Part shown: positions 11,253 through 21,480 of the stretch, piece after piece
How positions within the stretch are numbered: position 1 is the stretch's first letter
Layout: every line of letters begins with the position of its first letter
DNA from: Mesostigma viride
Taxonomy: Eukaryota > Streptophyta > Mesostigmatophyceae > Mesostigmatales > Mesostigmataceae
DNA length: 61,500 nucleotides
Reading direction: 5' to 3'
NCBI GenBank assembly: GCA_009746045.1
Contig: RPFO01000038.1
Span: 363,759-425,258, forward strand
Notes under the pieces: generated by a model
Database searches by the model: none
Told to the model about the DNA's origin: nothing
Seen by the model: only the letters and a program-made list of their open reading frames with translations
Translations under genes and position numbers: made by a program

Positions 11253-12803
11253 CTAGCAAGACACGGAGCACTCGGGCAGCATGGCGCTGAACGAGCGTAT
11301 CCCTGACTTGCTGACGCGGGGGCATCCCCACACGTAAAGGTGCCGCAGCCGCCGGCAGAAACACCCCAGCGACTTTATGCTGCGATCCGACACACCGATG
11401 CACTCCATGATGTTGAGATGCTGCAGCCGCGGGCACGACTTGGCGATCACCTCGATGCTGGCATCCGTGACGCCCGAGCACCACTTGACGTCCAGCAGCC
11501 TCATATCGTGACAGTTCTTGCCCAACATCCACAGACTGTAATCCGTCACGGAGATGCAGTAGCCCACGTCGAGGCTCCGTAGGCGCGTGCAGTTGCGGGC
11601 GACGACCCTCATCCCGTCATCCGTCACGTGCGCGCACGCCCGGATGTTGAGGTGCTGCAGCCGCAAGCAGTGCGTGCCAACCGCACGAATGCCGACATCG
11701 GTCACCCCCATGCACACGCACACATTCAGGCGCTCCAGCCGCGGGCAGTTCTCTGCAAGCAGCTTTATGCTGTCATCTGACACCTCCCCGCAACCATTCA
11801 CGTCCAGCTCCCGCAGCTCCCTGCAGCCCCCCGCCACCGCCTTCACGCCTTCATCTGTCACGCCGCTGCACTGGCCGACGTTGAGGCGCCGCAATTCGGC
11901 GCAGTTCTGGCCGACTCGGCAAATGCTGGCGTCCGTCACCCCGGGGCAATCAGCCACGTCCAGGTGTCGCAATCCGGCGCAGTTGTCAGCAAGCGTGGCC
12001 ACGGTTACATCCGTCACCCCCTCACACTTGCTCAGGCTGAGGTACACCAGCTGGGCACACAGGGAACCCACTGCAGACATGCTCTCATCTGTAACCTGGT
12101 TGCACTCGGCCAAGTCCAGATGGTGCAGGCCCCGGCAGTTCTCGGCTAATAACAGTACGCTGGCATCCGACACGGCGACACAATAACCCAGGTTGAGGTA
12201 TTCCAACTGAAGACAACCGCGGGCGAGCGCGGCGACACCAACATCCGTCACCAACCGGCACCACTCCACGTCCAGGTGTCGCAAACGAGGACAGCTGGCG
12301 CCTAATGCTTCGAGGCTGGCATCCGCCACACTCTCGCACCCGCCCACGTTGATGTGGCGCAGCAGAACCCATTGCGTCGCACACTCTGCCAGCTCCGCGT
12401 CCACCGCGGGCCATATACACGAGGCCACTGGGTCATCATCCTGCCCCCCGTCTTCCTCCTCCGGATCCTCAGAATCCTCGTCGCCATCATTGGCTTCATA
12501 TTCCTTGCTACCATAACCATGCTTCGCCCCTCCATGCCCCGGCCGTCGTCCAACCTGTGTCCAAGCGCTCAGCGTGTGCACCTGCGGGCACTTGGCGGCT
12601 AGCCAGCGCACCATATTGCCCACGCACTGGGACCCCGCCAGGTCGTCCCCGCGGACCACCTGCAGGGACGCGAGGGACTCGTCTACAGACGCCAGCAGGG
12701 AGCGGGAGAGGCCGCGGAGGGCGATGCGGTCGGCCAGGGGTAGGTACCCGACAAGGTGGGCGCCCAGGCCGCGAACCGATGTGATGTCATCCAAGGATGC
12801 CAT
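11253..12803 (-). CDS. Cysteine-containing leucine-rich repeat protein (AMN1 / F-box-LRR-like)
   Basis: Single open frame of 516 residues from the ATG at 12803 (MASLDDITSV). The frame stays open upstream to 12911 but only with a non-ATG start. The N terminus (LVGYLPLADRIALRGLSRSL) resembles a degenerate F-box helix. Residues about 95-125 are an acidic, low-complexity linker (EDSEDPEEEDGGQDDD). From about residue 140 to the end there are about 13 tandem LRRs of the cysteine-containing class, each about 26 residues, on the pattern C..L..LNVG.C..VTD..I..VA..C. This class is typical of F-box substrate receptors of SCF ubiquitin ligases and of AMN1-like proteins. The repeats are very regular and there are no stops, so the gene is intact. 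Partner binding through the repeats is the family role; the target is unknown. Confidence 0.85.
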   Translation of the reverse strand: MASLDDITSVRGLGAHLVGYLPLADRIALRGLSRSLLASVDESLASLQVVRGDDLAGSQCVGNMVRWLAAKCPQVHTLSAWTQVGRRPGHGGAKHGYGSKEYEANDGDEDSEDPEEEDGGQDDDPVASCIWPAVDAELAECATQWVLLRHINVGGCESVADASLEALGASCPRLRHLDVEWCRLVTDVGVAALARGCLQLEYLNLGYCVAVSDASVLLLAENCRGLHHLDLAECNQVTDESMSAVGSLCAQLVYLSLSKCEGVTDVTVATLADNCAGLRHLDVADCPGVTDASICRVGQNCAELRRLNVGQCSGVTDEGVKAVAGGCRELRELDVNGCGEVSDDSIKLLAENCPRLERLNVCVCMGVTDVGIRAVGTHCLRLQHLNIRACAHVTDDGMRVVARNCTRLRSLDVGYCISVTDYSLWMLGKNCHDMRLLDVKWCSGVTDASIEVIAKSCPRLQHLNIMECIGVSDRSIKSLGCFCRRLRHLYVWGCPRVSKSGIRSFSAMLPECSVSC

Positions 12804-14842
12804 GCCGTTTGGACTATCGGAACCTGGAAATGATGTGGCGATGCATCGGTATGGAACCACCTTGACAGCTGGAAATCTCCTTTTTCCCCTGGCGATACCC
12901 GGATTCCCCACTTAATATTTCTCGTGTCACTGGTGGAGGCGTCGGGAAGGACAGCTGGGGCGACAATTTGGAGAGCTGGGTGATTACGCCAGCCTGAAAG
13001 TTTGGAGTCCAACACCTGCAGACAGACAGGGCAGTGCAGCGTACCATATAGTGCTATGCAGTCGCTTGTTTAGGTGCGACGCAGGCTGAGCTGCTGAGCA
13101 ATACAGCCCGCGGAGGTCCTTCGCAACCCTTCCTTTGCGACCCCGAGAGCCCACCCTTCCTGTTGCCGCAAAGGGTGCTAGGTCAGCCTATGCCCCCCCC
13201 CCCGCGAGGAAGGTTGTGCACGCACGCTCAACCTCATGCCAGCAGCACCTCCACGTAGCCCGCGCCTGATGTGACAACGACCACACTCCAGGGCAAGTAT
13301 CCATGTAGCTTCATGACCATTATGCCTGAGGAGCACGGGCCCGTTGCCGGGGTGCGTGTGTCAACGGGATGAGATGAACCCGTGAATGAGTGCTGCCCGT
13401 TCTGGGGGCTGCCAGTCGTTCTGGGGGCTTCCAGTCGGGATGTAGAGAGCCCGCGCAAGAGGTGGTTGACGCGAGGAGCAGGATTGAGTGGCCGCGCTGT
13501 GAAGCCCACCCTTACGTTATCCCACCCGCTTGCTGTTGTGGCCGCGTGGACCCACCTTGACCTTAGCTGCTGGGATGCTGCGGCCCAGTGGGCTCCCCAC
13601 AGCAGGGACGGGGACAAACGGGGTACGGCAGCCGAGAGCAGCCCATGCACGAGGACGAGGGGACAATGGGTTTAGTCAGGACGCTGCATTGGTTGTAGAA
13701 TTGTCGTCACATGGGTCACATTCTGCACACATGCTGTATACCCGTCACACAGGCCACATTCGTTCCATGGGTGGTTGTGGAGTGAACAGCTCGCATCGGG
13801 TGGACACTCCCGTTGCCATGTTGGGCTGGTTGCTGTCACGCATGCGGTACAGGAGCAAGGTTTTGATGCAGAAGCCAAATAGAAAGCAGCATAGGTCACC
13901 ATGACGACCTCCTTTATGGCACGGAAGCCTGAATGGAACAGCTCAAACCCTTGCCAGGGGACCCGGGGCACCGCGTGGGGCCCAGAGGCAACCATAACGT
14001 GGACGTTCATGTGGCGTATTACTGATGGAGTTATGATGACATGAAATTTGCCACCACCATCAGGAAACCAAGGCACTGGAGTGTCCCATATGCCTTGCTG
14101 CTCAGCAGTAAGCTCACGTGCTGTCCTATTGCCACAAGCCCAAAACACTCAATCCACAGGGAGAGGTCCAAAAAATGGGGGTGGGGGGGTGTGGGGGGGG
14201 GAGGGCAGAAAGGAGAGAGATGAGACGAAATTTGCGACCCCGTGAAATTCGCGCCTACCGTATATAAAGTTGGCGAGGGCGGCGACAGGCTGCGGTTGAC
14301 TTGGTGCAGACTTTCAAACACAGAGAGCTGCACTAGTCCATCACGCACGCATGCTACAACGTCGTTGCCAAACCAATTTGAGAACACTATCTCTGTTGGC
14401 AGTACCGAACATCTGTGAGTGAACAGATCATACGGCAGCCACTGAACCCTTCGACTCGGTCTTGGTTACGTCATGGTAAACATGCTGCTGCAATTCCCCA
14501 AACCTGGAAGCATTGACCAAAATCGCCGATCTCGCGAGGCAATTATTATTATTCTGCGTCAGTGACCTGACACCAACTAAGATTAATCATATGTACCTCC
14601 AAGGTCCAGGCCACGGATGCAGGACCGCCAAGTCATGAGACCTCGTGATCAAGACGTCACAGTTTATTCCCGCAGCAGTCGATCGTGAGGGGCCGTGGAG
14701 TTCAGTTCATTTGGAATTTTGGAATTTGGATCATACGCCGATAATGGGAGAACGTGTGTGGCGACTAGAATTACTACAGTAGATAGCAAGCCAACAGGAC
14801 GCGCTGGAAGTATGTGGAAGTGCTAATTAGTAATTACCTACT
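12804..14842. other. Intergenic; two weak minus-strand open frames only
   Basis: Upstream of the LRR gene. Two minus-strand frames (14148-13672 and 13650-13234) lie in the same phase separated by one stop. They show no recognised domain and a codon mix unlike the neighbouring genes, so I do not call a gene. A C-run (13193-13203) and a G-rich tract (14177-14204) are present. Confidence 0.4.
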
Positions 14843-14844
14843 TA

Positions 14845-15076
14845 CAGGCATTCACGCCTTAAGTTGGGTTCGAGGTTTTTGAGGGGGTCAACCCAACTTA
14901 AGGCGTGAACCCAGCTTAAGGCGTGAATGATTCTACTAAATTCTACTAATTTGAACTAAAGATAATCGAACATACTATTCTGAACTCCTTTGAACTTGGA
15001 ATGCCGAAACCCTATTTTACCCAACTTAAGGCGTGAACACAACTTAAGCCAACCCAACTTAAGGCGTGAATGCCTG
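14845..15076. mobile_element. 232-bp MITE with 28-bp-class terminal inverted repeats, TA target site
   Basis: The left end starts CAGGCATTCACGCCTTAAGT and the right end is its exact complement, ending ACTTAAGGCGTGAATGCCTG. Both are flanked by TA (14843-14844 and 15077-15078), the target duplication typical of Tc1/mariner-type elements. Internally the block CCAACTTAAGGCGTGAA recurs, so the element is largely made of repeated copies of its own terminus. There is no coding capacity. Confidence 0.85.
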
Positions 15077-15285
15077 TACACCCTCCGCATTGGAAGTTTG
15101 TTATTATGGGTCAATTTTTGCCGTATTTGCATTACGAATAACCCTGGATTGTTTGTTGGGGAGCCAGTTAGAGTCCCGGGTTTTTATTATTTAATTAAAA
15201 CCTTTTGTTTGTTTGTTTGTCCTACAGCCGTTCAAGGCACATGGGTACTTATTTAATTAATAAATTTCTTTTGTTTGTTTGGTAG

Positions 15286-15889
15286 AGGAGGGGTGACATA
15301 CAGCCATGCTATTTGGGGGCCCAGTACCGCCACCGCCAGGTCGAAATGTCCGGCCCCCATATTGAACTCAGGGTCCAATGCCAACCGCCGGAATGAAACG
15401 TGCTGGCCCCCAGTATGCTAGCGCCCCCCTGGGGCGCCGCCACCGGTGCGCCGACAGCCGGCCCCTATATGCCCCCCCCCAACGCGCTGAAATTTTCGTG
15501 TTCAGTGACCAGATCACAATTGGATCCTGGCGCAAAATGATTGGCTGTACGGTACGAACAAAAAACGAAATTTTAGTATCGAAGTTCCGCAGCGCTTGCA
15601 GAATTTGCCCCGGAAGCCCGGGGGCACTTTCCCCGCTGAAAGGTGTCCGCGGAAGCGAATTGTAGCCAACGCGGAAGCGTGTGAAGACAACGCAGCAGAC
15701 GAGCACTTGCCACGTGGCAAATCCCCTTTGGCAGTAGGCTCGCCACATGGGGGCCATGACCACCCGCCGGCAGGCTATTTCAGCCGCAGCCCCTATATTT
15801 ATATAGGGGCCGGACCAATGCAGCCACCGGCAGCCTTGGGGCCAGACCCTAGTACCCGTGAAATTTTGGCTGGACATGTCACCCCTCCT
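15286..15889. mobile_element. 604-bp non-autonomous DNA transposon with 9-bp target duplication
   Basis: The termini AGGAGGGGTGACAT (15286-15299) and ATGTCACCCCTCCT (15876-15889) are perfect 14-bp inverted repeats. They are bounded by the direct repeat GTTTGGTAG (15277-15285 and 15890-15898). A 9-bp duplication is the usual mark of Mutator-like elements. The interior is GC-rich with several GGCCCC/GGGGCC palindromes and carries no transposase. Confidence 0.85.
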
Positions 15890-15898
15890 GTTTGGTAG

Positions 15899-16808
15899 AT
15901 ATCGTACACGCTGTCCCCAATTCGGCCGGCAATCCGGCCCGGCGGCCCCCCTTCGGCGGCCATAGGCTAGAGTCAGTGGAGGTCAGTGATACCCAGAGCC
16001 CACATGAGTTAATTAATTAATTTTGTTTGTTTGTTTGTTGAGTCCAGTCCTCAGCCCCCGGAGTTAATTAATTAATTTTCTTTTGTTTTTTTAATGGTTT
16101 TCAGCCAGAACATTTTCCAGAAGCTAATTATTTAGTTAGAACTTCCAATGCGGGCGGTGTATCCTTAAGTGTATTGAAAAACAACTCTCTGCTTGGGCGA
16201 GGGTAGTTCAAGACGTTTCGACCGACTTGTACTTCCGGTTTTGTACAGTAGAGACCGAAAAAAATTCCCGGGTCACACTGATGAGTATCTCTGCTGCCAT
16301 GTGCGGCGTGGGCAACAACAACAACAACAACAACAACAACACTGATGAGTAACCAGCTGGTCGCTACTTGGTACCGAATTATCTAATGATCTTCCCATTG
16401 GCTAATAAATATACTCATTTACCCAGGATTTACCCGGAAAGGATTTACCTAGGATTTCCCGTGTCACCTCGCGATACGGCACTGAGCCACTGACCACTGA
16501 CCGGTGGGCGGTGAGCCACCACCACTCGACCAGAATGATGATCTATGATGATATTTCCCTACGGCACGTGACGCGGGTGTCTTCGGAGCAACTCCCCGTC
16601 TTAAGTTCACCCCTGCCGATCAATCCGCGCCAGGAAAGCCTGTGGGTAGTACAATGGATAGAAATCGAAGCCCCCGATAACCGCTTATCGGGTGTGGCCA
16701 CGTTTGCTCCGAGACAAGAAGAAGGATATAGCAGAACATTCCTAACCACTGTAATAAAAATCAACCCGTAGACGGGAAATTGCTCTACCTTGCTGCTGAG
16801 CATAGACA
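15899..16808. other. Upstream region of the rhodanese gene with repeat remnants
   Basis: Holds two blocks of (TTAA)n followed by (TTTG)n (about 16008-16040 and 16062-16090), a (CAA)n tract at about 16313-16341, and at about 16349-16440 a dispersed repeat also found at 50517-50680 (shared words GTAACCAGCTGGTCG, TAATGAT, CATTTACCC). No gene seen. Confidence 0.55.
16673..16692. promoter_or_regulatory. Perfect 8-bp inverted repeat upstream of the rhodanese gene
   Basis: CCCGATAA, loop CCGC, TTATCGGG, centred about 125 bp before the start codon at 16809. The position suits a protein-binding site or a 5' UTR hairpin. The role is inferred from position only. Confidence 0.35.
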
Positions 16809-17897
16809 ATGGCGTCCATTGTTGCGGCATCCCCAGCCTGCTGCGTGGCTGCCCAAAGGGCCAGGGCCGCGTCCGCGGCCAATGATGCCGGCAGTGCGAA
16901 GGTGCAGATGACGAAGAAGTTTATTGGCACCGCTCCTGCGCGTTTGGCGAGCGCGCGCAAGGAGAGCAGTCTGTCGGCGTTCCGCCCAACGGTGTGCGGC
17001 ATTTTTGATATGCCAGCAACGGAGATCCCGAAGCTCCCAATGTGGCCGGATGAGGACTTCATTGCTGAGACCCTTGCTGCATTTCCAGACAAGGCTGTGG
17101 CCAATGAAGAAGAGGCTCGGGTATGCATGCCTGCTCAGTCAGGGGCTTTTGGGTTCAGTAAGGGGTTAGTGGTTCACGACGTATTGCAAATGATTGCCGG
17201 TCTCTAGAAATAACTTGCCACACTCGGTGTTTCACGCACACGTCCTCTTAGACAAGTTGGTAGTGTCAGGGCAAACGTAGCTAAGACCCGGCGAACACCT
17301 CAGCTCGGACGGTTCCCTCTTTTTTTGATCCCCCCACCCCCCGGTCTGGCTGTTAAACATAAAAAACGTCTCAAACCCACTGTTTCCTCGCTGCCACGTC
17401 ATATCTCCACGCAGGTCCTCCTGTCTGAGGGCGACTACACCTACCTGGATGTCCGGTCGGTAGCGGAGGTCGAAAAGGACGGCCCAGCCCCCAAGGAAGG
17501 CGTGAAGTCGGTCCACATCCCCTTCAAGAACGCCACCTACCGCTGGGACTCGGAGACCAAGTCTAAAAAGCTGCAGGAGAGTGACAACCCCGACTTCATG
17601 AAGAAGGTGCAGTCCGTGTTCCGGTCCAAGGAAGCCAAAATCATTGTATCAGACAGCACTGGGCGCGAGCACGCGACGGATGCCCTCATGGCCCTGGACG
17701 ACGAAGGCTACACCAACATCGTTGGCCTGAAGGGCGGATACCGCAAGTGGGCCACCACCTGGGACAGCAAGCTGCGCCGCCGTATCAAGGGCGACTACAA
17801 CACGGTCTACAACGCGGATGGTGACAGCATGGGTATCCATACGACCGGCGCCGGCGCAGGTGCCTGGTCAAAGTCCGACACCGTTGATGCCTGGTAA
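16809..17897 (+). CDS. Plastid rhodanese-like domain protein, catalytic cysteine absent
   Basis: Exon 1 is 16809-17120 (104 codons) and exon 2 is 17415-17897, joined in phase 0 (CGG|GTATGC donor, CCACGCAG acceptor), giving 264 residues. The first 45 residues are rich in Ala, Ser and Arg and nearly lack acids, as expected of a chloroplast transit peptide. The rhodanese domain runs from about LLSEGDYTYLDVRSVAEVEK to LKGGYRKWATTW, with the usual YLDVRS start and GGYRKW end. The active-site loop that normally reads C-x-x-G-x-R is DSTGRE here, so the catalytic Cys is an Asp. The protein is probably a non-catalytic binding or scaffold version, as known for several thylakoid rhodanese-like proteins. 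An AATAAA sequence is at 17974-17979, 77 nt after the stop. Confidence 0.85.
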
Positions 17898-18652
17898 ATG
17901 CTGCCCCCGGGTGCTGCTGCGAGGCGTTTCATAGCAGCAAATTTATTTCATAGTAAGAGCCGGCATTGCCAGAAATAAACATTTTTAATCCTTCGATTGA
18001 GTTGCCTCAGAGGTAATGTCGGGGCGGTAGGTTTCATCCCATCCTTTTCTCCACGTGCACGGGCAGTAAGAGCCCAAGGCCAGTGCTGATGCTCGCGGCA
18101 AGCATAGACGTGCAGGAGAGAGGTAGTGCTAGCAGAGGAATCGGGTCATTGCCTGCGAGATCCTGTGGCCAGACAGGACCAATACCATGGAGGAAACCCG
18201 TGGCGGAAGCAAGCACCCAAATCATTTATTGCCACAGTAGCAGCCAGGGGACCTGTTGATGTCGTTCGCGGCATGGCCAATGTAAACCAGGCCCGGGAAA
18301 GGCTGTATGGATTTTTTAATCCAATTTCCCCCCAGTGTGACCTTTCTTTTTTTTGTTTGTTTAATGTCACACATGCACCGTGGGACCCCCCGCGAGGAGT
18401 GCAATATTAACATGATGATAATAAAAACGAATCATGCATTGTCAAAGCAATAAAATGTGCGAATATTGGCCAGCCGTTGCATGCACGTCTCGATTTTATG
18501 TCAATGAATTGACACCGTGTCGCATCAATGTCTTCATTTTAATGCACGATTTGACAACCTTCCTGTATATTTCATGAGACGCGTATAAAATTTAATTTAA
18601 AATTAAATGCGTATAACCAGCGTGCAAGTAATTATTATAAATTAACGGATAT
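17898..18652. other. 3' flank and intergenic sequence, no gene seen
   Basis: After the rhodanese 3' UTR the sequence becomes AT-rich (about 18410-18650). No coding frame or structured RNA recognised. Confidence 0.5.
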
Positions 18653-18663
18653 GCAGAATATAT

Positions 18664-19343
18664 TCTGATCAGACGCTCCGCAAAGGTGAAAACCTTTGCG
18701 TTCAGTGCCAGGCCGCGGAAAACGCGGAAAACGCGATCTGCAAATGAATCCGACCTGAATCGAACTGGGGACCTCTCGCACCAATTTTGCTGACTATAGG
18801 ACGGACGTCTCCGGTTACCATGGCATCGCCAACTTACACCTACAGTCATCCGCAAAAGTTCTCCTGTCCGGGGAGTGATGCAAGCCTTTCGGATTTGGTA
18901 CTAGATAAATCACTTGAGATCTGTGTGTAGGAGTACTACACACGTGTCTGCACGCGAGACTTGTTCAGTCTCGCACCGTGAGACGGGCTGAACACGGCTG
19001 AATCCTTCTTTTTAGTAGAAGGGGGCGTAGCCGGTACTATCGAAATCAGCCAAGCGTATATTCTGATCAGACACTCCGCAAAGGTGAAAACCTTTGCGTT
19101 CAGTGCCAGGCCGCGGAAAACGCGGAAAACGCGATCTGCAAATGAATCCGACCTGAATCGAACTGGGGACCTCTCGCACCAATTTTGCTGACTATAGGAC
19201 GGACGTCTCCGGTTACCATGGCATCGCCAACTTACACCTACAGTCATCCGCAAAAGTTCTCCTGTCCGGGGAGTGATGCAAGCCTTTCGGATTTGGTACT
19301 AGATAAATCACTTGAGATCTGTGTGTAGGAGTACTACACACGT
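18664..19343. mobile_element. SINE-like repeat, tandem dimer (copies A and B)
   Basis: Two nearly identical copies (A about 18664-18960, B about 19058-19343) are separated by an unrelated spacer of about 95 bp. The whole pair is flanked by the 11-bp direct repeat GCAGAATATAT (18653-18663 and 19344-19354), so the dimer appears to be one insertion or a later duplication inside one. Each copy contains, on the minus strand, GGTGCGAGAGGTCCC followed by a B-box-like AGTTCGATTC, closely resembling the 3' half of plant-type tRNA-Pro. The ends carry hairpins (GCAAAGGTGAAAACCTTTGC and the GTGTGTAG...CTACACAC pair). Confidence 0.75.
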
Positions 19344-19434
19344 GCAGAATATATAGATCCATGCCGTAACAGCTAGCATCCCATGTTCACTGAGGACTTA
19401 TGCTCACGTGCATGACGTAGTCACGTGTCTTTAA

Positions 19435-21319
19435 GGGGAGGTGGCACCCCAAAAACCTTAAAACTTGACCCATGCTAATATCACTTGAATTTCAGTTGCA
19501 CCATGCTAAATTATGATTGGGGGCACTAAATAACATCTCTAGTGAGTTGTCCATGCACTTGTTGGGGGTACTACCCCCACATATACGCCAATATAGCGCT
19601 ATAAATAGAAAAAGACGCTAATTAGGGCTATGTATGCCCCAGCCCATGCACTCATTTGTTGGCAAAAAAAAATGTAGCGTCTATAGTTCCCTGAGTTTGT
19701 AGCTTGCTGAGCTATTTACATCATGAAAATGACAAAACCTTGAACAGTTATTAATTTCCCCGCAAAAGTACCCTTTTTTTACCGGACATTGGGAATAAAC
19801 ATGTCATAAACACTTCAGATTAGGCAACAAAATGTAGCGAAAATCCGGCTAACAGGGGGACAGCAGTGGTCCAAGTCCCAGGTCATTCCGACAAGTCTAG
19901 CTCAAGTTATTGCGTTTGGCGTGCTAAAACCTGAACATACGCTAAATGAGGTTTTTCTGTGTATAAGGCCACCTAGGCATCATGTTTTCCATCCAAGAAG
20001 CCAAAAAACATGCCCAACTCGATCACACAACATAAGAAAAGGCTAGGCACCTCATCTGCCCTCCCCTGCCCTCAGCATGGCCAGCCTTGCCAGCGTGCGC
20101 ATAGCAACACCATCGCTAGGCATACACGCACCAAGAGAGCATACACTAAGCTCAGCCCAAGGTTACCATGTAAATTTATGCCAAGAACTCAGCAAGTATA
20201 CGTGTAAAAACCTTAGAAAGACTGCCCAAGCAATAGAGGCAACTGCAGCCTGCAAACTTGGCAGCAAATCATACATGTTGTATGCCAAGCATTCACATCC
20301 TATCCAGCTTGCCTTGCTGCACACATAGCAGGGAAGTCTTAATGGTTATAGCTCAAGGAAAGCAATGGAAACACCTATCTAATGCAATGCCACTCATGCA
20401 GTATGGCCAGCAAAAGAACCACTCTCACCTTCCTTTCCAATAGGGCAATTTACTAAGAAGCTGATGCCAGCTTGTTAGCCTCTAGGCACATGCCGGATGT
20501 CGTTCTAAAACAGGCGTGTCAGATCCGGCACATAACAAAGCGTCTGAGCAAGGTCACGTCCAAAGGATTATGGAAAACAAATGTCAACACATTACCAACA
20601 ACTTGACCTCGGCGCATTTAGCATGCCAGCCACAAACTACACGAAATTGTACGAAATAGCTAGGAATCTGACGATGCAACCGAAAGAAATGGAGCGCTTC
20701 CTGCAGGGAAACTGCCCGAAAAAAAGGCGAAAGGCCGACGTTAATGCACCTGCCTGCGTGGAAATGTTTCATGCATAAACTGGCACGCAAGCTCGAACAA
20801 TACAAGACATCATCCATTGATCAGGCGAACAAGGAAGGTGCGCCTTCCGTGAATACGTCGAAGGCGACATGCGCAGGCCTGCGTAGGTTCTTACCTTGAA
20901 TGCCGGAAATGTAAAAGAAACCGGGAAGCTTCGGCACAAACTCGACAACACCATTAAGTTAGCTTCATAATCGCTCTTTAGAGCCTACGTTGCCTCACAA
21001 TAGCTGCCGTAAACCTGCATTAAATTTCATGATCCGCAAGAGAAATTATATCCTGGACCCCCGCGCCCGTAGCCGTTCGAGAAATTAGCGATATTGCAAA
21101 CCGTAAACTTTCCGCCACGCAATGAGGTCATCAACTAATCTTCTGCGAAATTCAAGCATTTTTTCTAGCTGTTTACGTGCCATATCGATTAATATTGCAT
21201 AAAGGCATGCCGCCATGGCCACTTCCGCGAGGGTTGAGCGGTCCGGGCACACATTATACACCGTACGGACGGTACCGCGAATTTTTTGGCGCGGAAAATA
21301 TTCGGCGCGCCACGTCCCC
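19435..21319. mobile_element. 1.9-kb non-autonomous TTAA-site DNA element
   Basis: The left end GGGGAGGTGGCAC and the right end GCGCCACGTCCCC (21307-21319) are inverted repeats with one or two mismatches, each preceded or followed by TTAA (19431-19434 and 21320-21323). TTAA target sites are used by piggyBac and Kolobok superfamilies; the GGGG start fits Kolobok better. The interior has no transposase frame, only short open frames and several copies of AATGTAGCG. A word ATGCCGTAACAGCTAG is found just outside both ends (about 19361 and 21339). Confidence 0.65.
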
Positions 21320-21345
21320 TTAATGCCGTAACAGCATTAATGCCG

Positions 21346-21480
21346 TAACAGCTAGTAGAGGACATGGGGGGCATAGGCCTCTCCGTGATTTGGAACAAAA
21401 TGATGGACAAGGCCTAGTGGGCCCAGGTCATAGAGGACAACGAGCCCCCTCCCGTGGGGAAGTGCCCGCGTTTGCAAACA
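21346..21480 (+). mobile_element. LINE ORF2 C-terminal fragment (copy 4)
   Basis: Reads QLVEDMGGIGLSVIWNKMMD, then an in-frame TAG, then WAQVIEDNEPPPVGK. It is the same subfamily as the fragment at 9907-10333. It abuts the right end of the TTAA element. Confidence 0.7.

Noticed and set aside
11587-12186. 199-codon plus-strand frame
   Set aside because: Antisense shadow of the regular LRR repeats on the minus strand.
13234-14148. Two consecutive minus-strand frames of 158 and 138 codons in the same phase
   Set aside because: No domain, odd composition and an intervening stop without splice sites; more likely chance frames in GC-rich DNA.
18700-18830. Possible complete tRNA-Pro gene
   Set aside because: Only the 3' half resembles tRNA-Pro; no acceptor stem pairing or normal D-arm could be drawn.
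18592-19253. 60-100 residue minus-strand frame conserved in the SINE-like copies (also at 30665-30862)
   Set aside because: Conservation is simply that of the repeat DNA; the frame crosses the tRNA-like part and has no protein features.
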